DNA of 64,000 bases. It comes from Brachypodium distachyon (Eukaryota; Streptophyta; Magnoliopsida; Poales; Poaceae). A program made the position numbers and the translations under genes. The stretch's first letter is position 1, and each line of letters opens with the position of its first letter. Where the stretch lies: assembly GCF_000005505.3 (NCBI RefSeq), contig NC_016132.3, positions 18,032,501 through 18,096,500 of the forward strand, read 5' to 3'. Below, piece after piece: positions 12,273-24,267 of the stretch. The notes under the pieces were generated by a model. It did not search any database and was not told the DNA's origin. It was given only the letters and a program-made list of their open reading frames with translations.

Positions 12273-13489
12273 TTGGTTAAATTCTTTTACTTGGGAGGCA
12301 AAACGAGGACATTTGAGTTTGGAGTGGGCAACCTTAGTATAATCTTATTAGTAACCACATTTACGTATTTTACTGATCTGATGAAAAAAATTGATAAGGG
12401 GGGAGGCAAGCCTTGTTCGCCCCCCTTGTCGCTGCATATTAATATATGTGCTATATTTTTCTTCACAGCAAGTCCCAGACCTTAGTGCTTCCATAGATTA
12501 ATGATGTAATTCCAAGTTGCCGAGTTTGTAAAGACAATTCTCCCAACACAACATCCCTCTCAGGCAATTAGGCATCAAATTAAGCTTAACATGTCTTATG
12601 ATTTTTTAAGTATGAATTTATATATAATAAATTATTTCAGTCCCAACAAAGAGGGATTTTTACTGGAGTAGATAAATTTTAAATAGGTGCTTTGTGTTGT
12701 GGTTATATTATGTCTTAAAGCACTCATACACAATCATCTTTGCATCGTACATGCCCACAAGGATCACACATGCATTCCTTTCTAGTGATAGGGTGCACCA
12801 CCACCCCGAACACTAATCACCTTGACCCCTGACATCTTCATCAAGGTGACAACACATCGTTGATTTCATTCCTATTTTCGTTGGCAACCGCGTTGATTGT
12901 AGCTTCACTTTGCTTCGCAATCTCTAAGATCTCTATTGAATTCTGTCATCCACTCTGACAGGTCCCTGATCTCCATCAGGATTGCGGAATAGTAGGCCTC
13001 AAAATCCCGAAGTGCTATAACCCGCTCTGTATAGAATGTGAAGCCTAACCCAAAACCGTCGGGCCCTCACAACCATCGTCGTTGCATTTCTAAGTCATGT
13101 AGAAGCACCTCTTAACCAAGAACCAGGACACTTATACCCCAATAAGCAGGGGCCAAGTCGTAAAATTGGTGGGGACCGAGAACAAATGAGTAACGACGCA
13201 CATGTTCTCAATAGTCAATTCGCCTTTTAACTAAACATTTCATATGCATTGGTAATTTCACATTCCAGATACATGTTTTGGGCACTTTTGAGATTTCTAA
13301 ACCAACATCTTGAGAAACAAACTAATAATTAAAGAGCGACTGCATAGATACATATGCACCCTAGCAGAATTCATACAGTTCTAGCTTCAAACCATCCGTT
13401 ATTTTTCTCATGGTCCTTGCATTTATGAACTAATAATTAAAAGCATATGCTCGTCTTCTCCTCATCCAATCCTAACTCCTGCATACCAA
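12273..13489. other. Intergenic, nothing recognised
   Basis: AT-rich DNA with no supported open frame and no repeat I can name. It separates the solo LTR from the RING pseudogene pair. Confidence 0.5.
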
Positions 13490-13493
13490 TCAC

Positions 13494-13890
13494 TTATAGT
13501 CGTATCTCTGCAAGCTGGCGGCGGCAGAGCGGGCAAACGCAGCTGATGCGTAGCCACGGGAAGATGCAGCCCTGGTGGAAGTAGTTGTTGCATTGCATCG
13601 TTCTGAGCCTCTCTTCGTCTGCCTTGAACATTTCCATGCGCACCGTGTAGCCTTCTCCCTTGCCTCGCCATACGATGTCTCCCTGCAGAGCAACGATGGT
13701 CGCACTTGATGCCGTCGGCACCGTCCTGAACCAACCACAGCTCCCAACGCGTCGACGTTGGCGACACTATCCATGGCGGGTATGGTGCGCGGTTGCTGTG
13801 GCCGCAAAGGGCCCTCCTGGATCACTTCTTCTGCTTGCATCGGATCCGGCATTTCAGACAACCACCGTCTATTATCCATTGCTCTCTCTT
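13494..13890 (-). pseudogene. RING-finger pseudogene, left arm of an inverted pair
   Basis: The reverse strand encodes a degenerate C-terminal RING domain: MEMFKADEERLRTM, then C-NNYFH-QGC, IFPWLRIS and CPLCRRQL. This matches the small grass RING-H2 proteins that end in a C-terminal RING. The first metal-binding pair is lost: the expected C-x-x-C before MEMF reads Y-x-x-R. The N-terminal part is split between frames (a 129-codon frame at 13490-13879 and a 75-codon frame at 13494-13721), implying frameshifts. A homologous copy lies head to head at 13908-14240. Confidence 0.6.
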
Positions 13891-13932
13891 GCTAGAGAGA
13901 GAGAGAGCTCTAGCAAGAGAGAGCAATGGATA
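13873..13932. repeat. Perfect palindrome joining the two RING pseudogenes
   Basis: Two 25-bp arms (13873-13897 and 13908-13932) are exact reverse complements, separated by a 10-nt (AG)n loop. Beyond the perfect core, the complementarity continues imperfectly through both pseudogenes; for example CCGATGC(A/C)AGC(A/G)GAAGA lies on each side. Transcription through it would yield a long hairpin. Confidence 0.9.
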
Positions 13933-14240
13933 GTATCTGATAGTTGGCCGAACTACTGGACCCCGATGCCAGCGGAAGATGCCCCAAGAGGGCCCGCCAC
14001 GGCTGCAGTGACTGCTCACCATCCTCGCCATGAATGATACAGATGACACCGACTCATATGGTCAGGGTGGTGTTGCGGGCATTGAGCACGACCATCGCTG
14101 AGCCCTGCAGAAGATGACGGCCGAAGGCGCGAGGGAGAAGGGCTGCGTGGTGTGCATGGAGATCTTCAAGGCGGAACAGAGGTTGAGGACGATGACGTGC
14201 GGCCAGCTGTGTCTGCCCGCTGCCATCACCGGCTTCTAGA
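13908..14240 (+). pseudogene. RING-finger pseudogene, right arm of an inverted pair
   Basis: The forward strand carries the partner of the left arm. Near 14148-14220 it reads GCVVCMEIFKA, then EQRLRTMTCG: the first half of a RING, with the C-x-x-C pair intact that the left copy has lost. It then stops at a TAG (14237-14239) before the second half of the ring. Nucleotide similarity to the reverse complement of 13540-13870 is clear but imperfect, so this is an old inverted duplication. No intact start or full RING remains. Confidence 0.55.
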
Positions 14241-14249
14241 GGAACAACT

Positions 14250-16093
14250 ATAGCGTCAGGTGTGCAGGAGTCAGGATTAGACGACGAGACGAGCAGGTGC
14301 TTAATAAATCCAGAAATGCAAGGAACAATAGGGAAAAAACAAAGTATGGTTCGAAGATGGATCTTTATGAATAATGCTAGCATACATGCAACACAATCTC
14401 TCTTTAGTTATTGGGTTTCAAGATGTGAGTTCTGAAAATCTCAAAAGAAAGCGCAAAACATTTATCTAGGATCTGAAATTCCCAATGCGTTTGAAATGTT
14501 CAGTGAAAAGCGGTGTTGACTACCTGCTTTGAATCCCGGTCGATCCTTCACGATTTTCTAAGGTTTTCCCGTGCAACTAGAAGGCATTTTAGGTCATTTT
14601 TTGTTCTAGTATAACAAATTCCATACGTTATGATGTGGAATGATGAAATATACATCGACCACAAGAGGGAGGTATAGAACAAGTACAGTATAGATAGACC
14701 AACGCGATAAGCAGAAAAAACGACAGGAAAAAAAAACATAAGACAGAGCATGAGGTGCATAGGGCGTGCAGCCCTTGGCCTTTGACGACGGCAAAGCCCC
14801 ATTGCTTACAGTCATCCTTAACCAGAAAGAAAGGAGCTCTTCTCAAAGTTACATCGAAGCCCACTGTCACGACCAAAATCTGAGACAACTCAGGGCTATT
14901 CTCAAGATAAGACTTCGAGAAAAGTCTTCGTGAAACTATGGAAGACTGATGAGCCGAAAATCTTTGGCCTCTTTGGCTCGCGCTTAGGGAGAAGAAAGCT
15001 ATGCCCCATCGACGGCCTCGAAGCTTCAACTGTGTAATCATTGTAGAGTTGCCTTCGTTGGGGAGTTGGAGTGTAAAGTAGGCAAAGTTAGATGGACAGG
15101 ACGAGAAGCCATTTGGGCATTTAATTTCTTCTATTGTCTTCAAAATAAAAGGTCCTTTTAAGACACCGCAAAAAAGTACTACGGTACATGAAAGAACTCG
15201 GTGACGCATTGACAGACACATCCTTTGCGTTGGTGCTCAAATAATTCTGCAGACGATCATTGATCCAACGATCAGCCGCGACAAATCAATCAGGATTCAT
15301 GAGCGGCCAGACATGCAGACAACTCAAAGTTACTGGCAAACCAGACTTGAGAATACAAAATGGAAGCCAGTTAAGCACTCCGCAGGTAGGCTGTCATGTG
15401 TCCGGACAGATTTTTTTATTTTTTGTAAGAATTGACTTGTTTCATTCCTGACAGAGAGTAGTTAAATCTTATATTTGCCTCATTGACAACTAATCCCAGA
15501 CGAGCTGTTAGCGTATAAGAGCTTTGGTGGTGTAGATTTAATTGTAGATGTATGGTGATCATGCAAAATTCAGGTTAATATCCACAATCTTGTCCTTGCT
15601 CTGAATACTGGCATATATAGGACACCCACAATCTTGCTCAGTAACTCTATTGTATCATTGACAAGTGGGGGAACTTAAATGACTAGATACAATATTCCCC
15701 ACAATGTAAAATAAACAGTATACGGGTTTTGGTTGCCGGGTGGTATTTTTGGCCCGTGACCACATTTATCGTCCCTGCCGGTAAATGTACTTGCCGAGCA
15801 AAAGAAACACATTATTTTAAAATTGTGAATTTAAGAAATTAATAAAGGAATATAGTGGCTATTTATCATTCCTAAAACACTAATGAATTGGTGCTGTCTC
15901 CTGAGCTACTGTAGGTCCTGGCTTCCATTCTTGCTCTCATTCTTATCGTGAGAAATTAAAACTTTGACCGCAAAAATTGTCGGCAGGAGCAGGGAGGACT
16001 CAAACACAAGTGGTCTACTGCAAGGAAAAGTTTAAATTCAAATACGGAGTATCTTAATTGAAAATTTGTCTGGTACCCATGCGATAACTTGTA
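14250..16093. other. Intergenic with an unexplained 197-codon open frame
   Basis: The only long frame is on the reverse strand at 14628-15221. Its composition (Ser/Phe/Leu-rich, Cys runs, a hydrophobic FFFLSFFLLIALVYLY segment) and lack of a domain argue against a conserved gene. No LTR ends, inverted repeats or target duplications could be placed. The remainder is AT-rich and unremarkable. Confidence 0.4.
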
Positions 16094-16206
16094 TTCCCTC
16101 TGATTCTAAATTCTTGACTCAAATTTGTTCAAATATGGATGTATCTATTCTTAAAAAACGTCTAGATACATGCAATATTTCGACAACAATTTAAGATCGG
16201 AAAGAG
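16094..16206. mobile_element. Degenerate Stowaway MITE
   Basis: About 113 bp between TA dinucleotides, beginning TTCCCTCTGATTCTAAATTC and carrying internal motifs (gactcaaatttg, ggatgtatct, gtctagatacatg) shared with the better preserved MITE at 31020-31132. The right end has decayed (ggaaagag). Confidence 0.6.
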
Positions 16207-16516
16207 TATTACGTTATCATGAACCGTGATTACCGGCCCCATGTAAAAAATAGCAACCCCGTAGCCAAAGACAGCCGATCAGTTAAAACTTGAAGCAGTA
16301 GGTGTATATACTCAAAACAAGATAATTTATTGAAAGAATGGAACATGTAAACAATGTGTGTTGTATCAACAAGAGAAGAACTTAAAGGAATTAAGATCCA
16401 AACTGCACGCGCAACGCACGGCACTCATGGCCTTAGAAAAAAAAAATTGAAAAAGAAACGAAGCCTTCTGACTTGTGCCGTTGTGCGTCCTGGGATGCAC
16501 TACACACAGGTTGGCT

Positions 16517-16705
16517 TTAGAAGAAGTAGCCAAAGACAAGCGCGGTCAAGGACGCCATGGCAATGGCCGGGGCAGCCACAGAGGCGCTGGAGGCCGGTGC
16601 AGGAGCCGGCCCTTCTGCCGCGGATGCCGTGCCGACCAGCGACGAGGCCACGACGGTGGCGGCAGCGGCCACGGCGAGGATCCTGAGCTTCAGAGTCACC
16701 GCCAT
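16517..16705 (-). CDS. Arabinogalactan peptide (AG-peptide), GPI-anchored
   Basis: A 62-residue protein with the standard AG-peptide layout. Residues 1-29 are a secretion signal (LRILAVAAAATVVASS, cleavage after TASA). The mature core of about 13 residues, AEGPAPAPASSAS, has alternating Ala/Pro whose prolines are normally hydroxylated and arabinogalactosylated. A C-terminal hydrophobic tail (AIAMASLTALVFGYFF) is the GPI-anchor signal. The family sits on the outer plasma membrane and in the wall; roles in pollen and root growth are known for relatives. The frame extends 15 codons upstream to another ATG, but starting at 16705 puts the signal peptide at the N-terminus, as in the family. A TATA box lies about 140 bp upstream. 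No intron. Confidence 0.88.
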   Translation of the reverse strand: MAVTLKLRILAVAAAATVVASSLVGTASAAEGPAPAPASSASVAAPAIAMASLTALVFGYFF

Positions 16706-16837
16706 CGATCTGCTCCTTGACTTACTTACGGATGCTGTTGCAATTAGCAAAGATTAGCTCGGTGGATCGAAGAGATGTAGCTAGAGGCGCTTTGAAGCTT
16801 GTGGTTTTGGGTGGAGGAGAAGAGATCATCTCCAGGG

Positions 16838-16847
16838 TTATATATAG
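16838..16847 (-). promoter_or_regulatory. TATA box of the AG-peptide gene
   Basis: The reverse strand reads CTATATATAACC, a near-ideal plant TATA box about 135 bp upstream of the chosen ATG. This allows initiation near 16805 and a 5' UTR of about 100 bases. Confidence 0.7.
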
Positions 16848-17325
16848 TGTGCAGGAGTTGGAGTTGGAGTTGAGAGCCTGAACTCGCTTTGTTTTCTGTT
16901 TTCTTTAAACAAGTGTTGAGAGTCTCAGCTTGGCTTGGAAATGAAGGGTTCTGGCTGTAACCCTTCTGGCCGGCCGGCATATTCTGGGTTGTTATTGGAT
17001 GGGTTTGGTTCGCTGCTTCGCTGGTTCTTCTTTTGGGTTAGATTAGAGAGAGAGGGGTTGGCCACTGCCTGGCTGTTTGTGTCGGGTCTCGTTTTGTGCT
17101 GATTGCGTTGCATGTGTTTGGTTGTGACTTGTGAGTGAGCTGGTTTTCAGGTATGGATGACAGCCATGGAATGCTAACCTACTGCTGGGTTCAGCTTACA
17201 GGTTATGTACTCGATCGTTTACCATATGTTCCATGGCCTTAGTCGGCAGCCCGCGGTTCGGCTTCTTTCACTGCGACGCTGTCAGCCTGTTACCACCAGC
17301 CATGCATGGTGTCCAAATGCTTATA
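16848..17325. other. Upstream region of the AG-peptide gene
   Basis: No coding sequence seen. Presumed distal promoter of the reverse-strand AG-peptide gene; contains short GT/TG-rich runs and CCGGCCGGC near 16970. Confidence 0.4.
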
Positions 17326-17448
17326 CTTGTTCCGTCCAACAAAAGATGTCTCAAGTTTGTTAAAATTTAAATATATCTAAATATGACTTAGTTATAGATA
17401 CATTCAAATTTTGTCAAAATTGAGACATTCTTTGTTTGACCGAGGAAG
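17326..17448. mobile_element. Stowaway MITE
   Basis: About 123 bp between TA dinucleotides. The left end, TTGTTCCGTCCAACAAAAGA, is mirrored by a right end reading tctttgtttgaccgaggaag. Internal TGTCTCAAGTTTGTTA...TTGAGACA inverted motifs are shared with the intact copy at 58120-58242, so both belong to one family. Confidence 0.75.
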
Positions 17449-19923
17449 TATTCTGCTTCTCTTTGCTGCCGGCGCCATAGATAGTTTGGCTCGGCCCCGC
17501 CGTGTGATCACGTATTCACGTCTGTCGTGCCTGTTTTCTTTGTTCTCTTCACCTGGCTCTGCCCCTGGCTAGCCCACCTTCGATTATTATTGTGCGCCTC
17601 CATTCCATGCCATGGGCAAGAGAATTTGATTAGTTTGATAACTCAGCCGGACAATTTGATTAATTAGTTTGCATAGTTGTTCAGATTATCCCCTAAAAAA
17701 AGTCAAACCATCTGATGCATGTGTATACTTGTTCGAATAAGCTCCCCCAAAAAAGTCGGTCAGTTTGACAAGTATGCATTATATTGATGTTCAAATAAAT
17801 TCCCCAACAAAGTCACAATGTGACAAGTATATGTGCATAGTTGTTAAAATATGAACTCCTATAAAAAGTTAGGCTATTTGATAAATAGCCACAGCTGTTC
17901 TAATAAAACCGCACCCAAAAATGTCTCGCCCAAAACAAACGAGGTCAGACGATGTATGCACGTTTTTCTTTAGAACATCAATTTATGCACGGTCGTTGAG
18001 ATAAAAATCCCTTTGATTATTTTTAGGGGAAAAAATCCCTTTGAAAACTCGGACCCATTTCGCGAGCGTCGCCTGGGCCTGATTATGTGGTACCAGGTTC
18101 CCCTAAAAAAAATATGTGGTACTAGGTCCGACATGACGGGGCAGGCCAGGCCCCAAAGCCGCCCGTTTACTTTTGAGACAATATAAGGCTGACCGTTGGC
18201 CCAAGATAAGATAATGGACCAAGTGTAAGCGAGGAAGCTTAATAGCGGCAAATGGTCAGCCCATTTGTACGCACGAGCATTCCCGGTCCGTCTGGCGGGA
18301 CGCCCACTGTCTTTTTTTTCTTTGACGAACAGAGGGTCAGAGGCCTCCCTCCGATTTCATTAAACGCTCATTGTCCATGGTGGGCCGTTTCCATGATCCG
18401 TCGGGCCCGCAACTCGCCTATGTATTCTCGTGTTCACTTTTGCTTGGTGGATGCTCTAAAAAAAAAATTTGCTTGGTGGATTCGATGCACCACCACCAAC
18501 AACCGAGCGCTCGCCTGTTTTGAAAAGAAGAAAAACAACAGGATACGACCGCTTTCACCCAGCAGAATCATCAGCACACATGAGAGCAACTCCAATTGGA
18601 TTTTCTAAATTTTGCGATGGACATGCATCTGTGTTATGTTTCATGTCCGCCAGCATTACCCAATTACATCCTCAAATTTCTCTCTCAAATTAACTTTTCT
18701 TCTTTTTTTTCTTTCTCGAAAAATACTGAGAATGTTCAGACATCCCAATCATCTTTCAAATTTGAGGCCAATTTGAAGATCTAGCCGGATAAAGAGGACC
18801 AAATGTCCGTTTGGGAGATGTGGCAGGGGTAGATTTTGAGGGGAAAATATGCATATAGTCCAAACGAACATTTGCAATAGCTTTGGGATGTGATCGGAGA
18901 AGCACTCAAATCAGCTCGATGGTCTTTTCTCCGTGTCACGCGCTCTAATCGGCGCCGCAAGGCCCGTTTGAATTTTTTTCCTTTAATTCTGTCCTTTGGC
19001 TTATGTTGGTGCTAAACTGGCTGCTTATGTTGGTGCTGTACGGGCTTAAACGGGCCCTACCGGCTGCCCGTTTACATCCCTGCTGTTTGATGTGGTTTCC
19101 GTCGCTCGTCCCGGTTGGCCAGAAAGAGCTGGCTTTTATCCGAGACCAAGAGGCGCTCTCGGGTCTCGCCTCGTGCTCGCGCTAGAAAAACACAAGAGGC
19201 CACACAAGATTCGGATTCACCGAGACACAAGATTGTCCCGTACCTGATCTCACGTCTGACCTCACGTGGTGCGGCGCGGCTGCTACGAGTATAGTGGCAC
19301 TCTCTTAAAAAAAAGGTCCTATAGTGGTGCTCGATGGAGAATCAAAGCTTTTTCGCAGCGGATGGACCCGAAAAGGACGTCCAGGTTCAACGTACCCACA
19401 CAAACCCCGGTACCATCCAGAGCCCCACCCGTCACACCAACCCGCACGTCTCGCGGTGCAGCCGCCTCACAAGACGCATTTGCCCAAGAGGATGTACAAA
19501 TCCATTTTCTCGGCGGCCACGTCTGTCACGGACAAGTGGGCCATCCGAATACGAAACCCCACTTGTCACTGGGCAGCACGGGACGTGTGGCGGCCACAGT
19601 CGTCAGGTGTGATGCTTCGCGGCAGCCGTTCCCGTTTTCCCCTCTCGATCCAGAAACTTCTCGCCTGCGCAGCGTCCATGCACCCGCTTGTAGGAGTTGC
19701 TAGGGAAAACTGCGTGGTCTACCGTGGACGAGGTGTACGCGAATATATTCCCGTGCTTATCCCGGTGGGCCAGACCCGGTCGTGGCCGCTCCCAATAAAG
19801 CCCCCGGTGACTCGTCGTCTCGGCCGCTCAAGTCTCAACCGTGCTCAGCGCAGATATCTCGCTCGCTCTCACTCCTCAACTCAATCTCCCTCCATAGGCT
19901 CCGGCCAGTTTCCTGCTCCGGCG
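17449..19923. other. Intergenic and sulfite reductase promoter/5' UTR
   Basis: No gene before the sulfite reductase start. 17640-17900 holds three loosely repeated 'ttgataa/ttgttcaaat...cccaaaaagtc' units. 18310-18360 has a LINE-tail-like motif (cagaggcctccctccgattt). The last 600 bp become GC-rich. Long forward frames at 19266-20091 run through promoter, 5' UTR and exon 1 and are not real proteins. No clear TATA box was identified. Confidence 0.5.
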
Positions 19924-22900
19924 ATGTCGGCGGTGGGCGGAGCCGGGTTCCACGGCGCGGCGCAGCTCCCGAGGTCGCGGATGCTCGGCCGGCCCGTCAG
20001 GGTGGCGCCGCCGCCCGCGGCGACACCGGCTGGCGGCGGCGGGCCATCAGCGTCCAGCATTCGCGCCGTGTCCGCGGTGAGTTCCCTGTAGTGGTGGGAT
20101 GGCCGGCCGCGTTCGATTCTAGGGTTTCGTCGTTTTCGGAGGGGAGATTCTTCGGGGTCGACCGTCCCGAATGGAAACCATTTCTTTCGGCGTCAGTTTT
20201 AAATCATCGTGGTTCGTCGAAATTGATGTGATTCGATGTTGGTATAATGCGGTATAATGTGCCGTTAACCTTGGATTTTGCTATGCTTTTGTAGCGTTAA
20301 GTATAATCATGTGGAACAATTGTCCCCCTGTGTACCTGACTGCTAGTAGTAGTGAATTTGCCAGGTGGTGGTACTGGATTAACTGTGAACTGTTAATTTT
20401 GTTGCCGCTGAACTGTGTTGGGTTTTAACCTTGCTAGCCATGTAGTCATTAGTTAATGGAGGTAATTTTTGTTCAAATCATCTCCCCTTTTTAGTGTTTG
20501 ATTTTGAAAAGAGAAAAAAAATGGATTGCTCCTGTGAATGCGGGCAGATAGTCTCTGTCGTAGACTGGGAAAACTTTATTCGAAGGTTTTAATAGTCATT
20601 TAGCCCTGGAATATTGTTAAAGACTCCTATATCATATCGATCCGTCATTCAATAGAAAATACTATGCCATGATCCGTGGCTCCTCGTAGCTGAAATTCTA
20701 AACCCTTCCGTCGTTCTTGCAGCCTCTGAAGAAGGATGCAACCGAGGTTAAGCGGAGCAAGGTTGAGATAATCAAAGAAAAGAGCAATTTTCTTCGGTAC
20801 CCTTTGAATGAGGAGCTGGTCTCAGAGGCTCCAAATATCAACGACAATGCTGTTCAGCTGATTAAGTTCCATGGAAGCTATCAGCAGACAGACCGAGCTG
20901 TTCGTGGACAAAAGAATTACTCGTTCATGCTCCGGACAAAGAATCCTTCTGGAAAAGTTCCAAACAAGCTTTACTTGGCTATGGATACACTAGCCGATGA
21001 GTTCGGAATTGGAACACTCCGTTTGACAACCAGACAAACATTTCAGCTGCATGGTGTTCTTAAGAAGAACTTGAAGCATGTCATCAGCACTGTGATAAAG
21101 AATATGGGTTCAACCTTAGGTGCTTGTGGAGATCTCAATAGGAATGTGCTTGCACCTGCAGCGCCATATGTCAGAAAAGATATTCTGTTTGCGCAAGAAA
21201 CAGCAGAAAATATTGCAGCACTTCTTGCACCACAGTCGGGGGCTTATTATGACCTTTGGGTAGATGGGGAGAAGATAATGTCAGCAGAAGAACCCCCTGA
21301 GGTCACGAAAGCTCGCAATGACAACTCACATGGAACAAACTTTCCTGATTCCCCTGAACCAATATACGGGACCCAGTATCTGCCCAGGAAGTTCAAGATT
21401 GCAGTCACTGTTGGCGGTGATAACTCTGTTGATATTCTGACCAATGACATCGGTGTTGTTGTTGTTTCAGACAGCGCGGGAGAGCCTGTTGGCTTCAACC
21501 TTTATGTAAGGGCATTTTCTTTTGCTGCATCTTACAGTGTGTTTAGCAAAGCCTATTTCTTAATTGATAGTTTATTCATCAATGTGTGGTTATCCCCTTT
21601 TTTCAGGTCGGAGGTGGCATGGGAAGAACACACCGAGTGGAAACCACATTCCCTCGACTGGCTGATCCACTTGGTTATGTTCCTAAGGAGGATATATTAT
21701 ATGCTATAAAGGCAATAGTTGTTACACAGAGAGAAAATGGAAGAAGAGACGACCGCAGGTATAGCAGAATGAAGTATCTGCTTGACCGCTGGGGAATTGA
21801 CAAGTTTCGGGCTGAAGTTGAAAAATATTATGGAAAGAAGTTTGAAAATTTCCGTCCATTGCCAGAATGGGAATTCAAGAGTTACCTTGGCTGGCAGGAA
21901 CAGGTATTTTATATTTAACAAGCAGTGGAAAATCGATATAAAAGAAATAGCTTATTTAGGAATGGTGCCCTGATATTTTAAGAAATTTCTCCTTTTGTCC
22001 AGCATTTTAGTGTAGTTCACTCCACCTAATACTTCCAGTTTTGACATAGCTTACATGTTCTATTTAGTCTTGTACTCTAGTCTAGATAAGAGCATTTGAT
22101 CAATCTGCAGTATCCCTTATGTTTGCTTGTTCATATAACATAGCTTACATATGCTGAAGGATCTCCTGTCTCTTGAGCTCTATATTTCATTCATCTTTTC
22201 TCTTTGTTGTCTATTGCAGGGTGATGGTAAATTATTCTATGGGGTGCATGTTGATAATGGTCGTCTGGGGGGGCAAGCAAAGAAAACTCTACGAGAGATA
22301 ATTGAGAAGTATAACTTGGATGTTAGTATTACTCCAAACCAAAATCTTATCTTATGTGGGGTTGATCAGGCATGGAGGGCTCCCATCACTGCAGCTCTTA
22401 CTCAAGCTGGCCTGTTGGTAAGAATTCCTTTTTCCATTTCACAGCATATCCCTGTCCTGTAATGTGGAGTATATACTTTTGTAGTTGGTATTAAAGCCAT
22501 GTATATTTTCATCCTGAAATTCTCCTTGCTGCACATGATGTTCCTATTGATGATGCTCTTCCTTACATAAAATTGATTATTAACACGAAATAGACAGCAA
22601 GGCTGGTCTGGTTACTAAACTAAAAAACGTAAAGCTTTCCACCATACAATATCTGCAGTGCAAGAAGACAGCGAGCTCTTTCTCTCCCCAGTACATTTGA
22701 TTTCTCAACATGGTGGTATACTGTGGGGATGTTTTACTGAAGTTGGATATTCATGTATGTAGGAACCGAAGGATGTTGATCTCCTGAATATAACTTCCAT
22801 GGCATGTCCTGCCTTACCTCTGTGCCCTCTAGCACAAACTGAAGCTGAACGTGGGATCCTACCAATTCTTAAACGAATTAGAGCAGTCTTTGACAAGGTA

Positions 22901-23970
22901 TTCATCTGTCGTACTGTGCAAAATACATTTAACAAGTGAATATATAGTCCGCATGTACTTGTTCGGTCACCTGAGAACTGAGACATAATGGTGTCTGCTT
23001 AATAGGTTGGTATCAAGGATCAGGAGTCTGTAGTGGTGAGGATAACTGGCTGCCCTAATGGATGTGCCAGACCATATATGGCAGAGGTTGGTTTCGTTGG
23101 TGATGGTCCAAACAGTTACCAGGTAAAAGCAATACTCAGTAGTCAATATTCTTTACATCATTCTGGCTGCAATTCACTTCCTTTGTTGTTTGTTTTACCT
23201 CATTGGGTCTGCATTAGTTTATCTTCATTCGAGCATTTCTTTACTGTGACCACAGATTTGGCTTGGAGGAACACCAAACCAGACAACACTGGCAGAAACG
23301 TTTATGAATAAAGTGAAGCTTCAAGATATTGAGAAGGTTTTGGAACCACTGTTTTCTTATTGGAATAGCACACGCCAGGATGGTGAATCATTTGGGAGCT
23401 TCACAAACCGAATGGTGAGTGGAATCAGTTATTTCTTCAAATACTATTGCAACTAGTGCTTTAGGAATGCATCATTTGGACCTTCACTGGGAGAATAGCC
23501 ATTTACAAGTTCTCAGATGTTCTATTCTTTCCTAATGTGCACCATGGGCGGATCCAGCATGTAGTCCATGGGGGCTAATGCCCCCACTCAGTTATGTTAT
23601 ACTAATGTAAATGTCATATTTTCACCATTTATGCCCCCTCTAATTTAAGTTATAGCAAATTAAGAATGTCTAAATTGCCCCCTCTTAATTCTTCCTCTGG
23701 CAACGCCCCTGATGTGCACCCTTCGTCCCTTCCTCCAGTCTGGTTATTAATTAGTAGAAAGCCAACTAAATTGACATATTGGCGGTTGCACCTACATGCT
23801 TAGTTAGATACAGGAAAATGCCAAGCCAGCTCAGATGTGTTGATGCATACTTGCGCCGATGAAGGTTATGTCCAGAACTGGCTTTTACTTATTCACCTCT
23901 TGCATTTCAGGGATTTGAACAATTGAAAGAGGTAGTGAACAAGTGGGAAGAGTCAGCATCAGCCGCATGA
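19924..23970 (+). CDS. SIR: Ferredoxin-sulfite reductase, plastid
   Basis: Eight exons: 19924-20076, 20723-21505, 21607-21903, 22220-22417, 22763-22897, 23006-23122, 23256-23414, 23911-23970. All junctions are GT-AG and every exon is a whole number of codons; the product is 633 residues, the usual plant length. The enzyme reduces sulfite to sulfide with six electrons from ferredoxin in assimilatory sulfur metabolism. Exon 1 is an Ala/Gly/Pro/Arg-rich plastid transit peptide. Exon 2 carries the first half-domain ([13 protein letters not shown]). The [4Fe-4S]-siroheme cysteines are present: C492 and C498 (ACPALPLC) and C538 and C542 (TGCPNGC). The C-terminal [11 protein letters not shown] tail is typical. 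The start is the first ATG giving a transit peptide. No defects; one hAT MITE sits in intron 7. Confidence 0.97.
23543..23711. mobile_element. hAT MITE in intron 7 of sulfite reductase
   Basis: A 169-bp insertion with terminal inverted repeats (left CATGGGCGGATCCAG, right reversed CAGGGGCGTTGCCAG). It is flanked by a perfect 8-bp duplication ATGTGCAC (23535-23542 and 23712-23719), the hAT signature. It is non-coding and lies about 130 bp after the exon 7 donor and 200 bp before exon 8, leaving both splice sites untouched. Confidence 0.92.
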
Positions 23971-24226
23971 AGGATTTGTTTTTGCTTGACAAGTCCCTGG
24001 TCAGTTTTGGCTGAGGGACAGACAACCTGAGGGCGTGGTCAAAGGGGCGCTCCATATGTAAACAAGAAGAGCAGGTGGAAATTTGTCAATTCCGTTGACA
24101 ACTTTGACAAGCAGAACTGCAGAAGACGAGGACTCGTGCCAGGACCTGTTCCTTAGGTTTAGTCAAGATGAGTAACCAAATTTCCTGTGCGTCGAAGAGA
24201 ATCTTTCTTTTGCTGTTTAACTTGAG

Positions 24227-24267
24227 AATAAAGTCCTTGCAGATAGTGATACTTTTTTGAGAATAAA
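24227..24267 (+). terminator. Polyadenylation signals of sulfite reductase
   Basis: Two AATAAA hexamers (24227-24232 and 24262-24267), 260-300 bp after the stop codon, in T-rich surroundings. These are the likely 3' UTR end of the gene. Confidence 0.45.

Noticed and set aside
19266..20091. Long forward frames before sulfite reductase
   Set aside because: They run through promoter, 5' UTR and exon 1 in the wrong frame; GC-rich DNA explains the openness.
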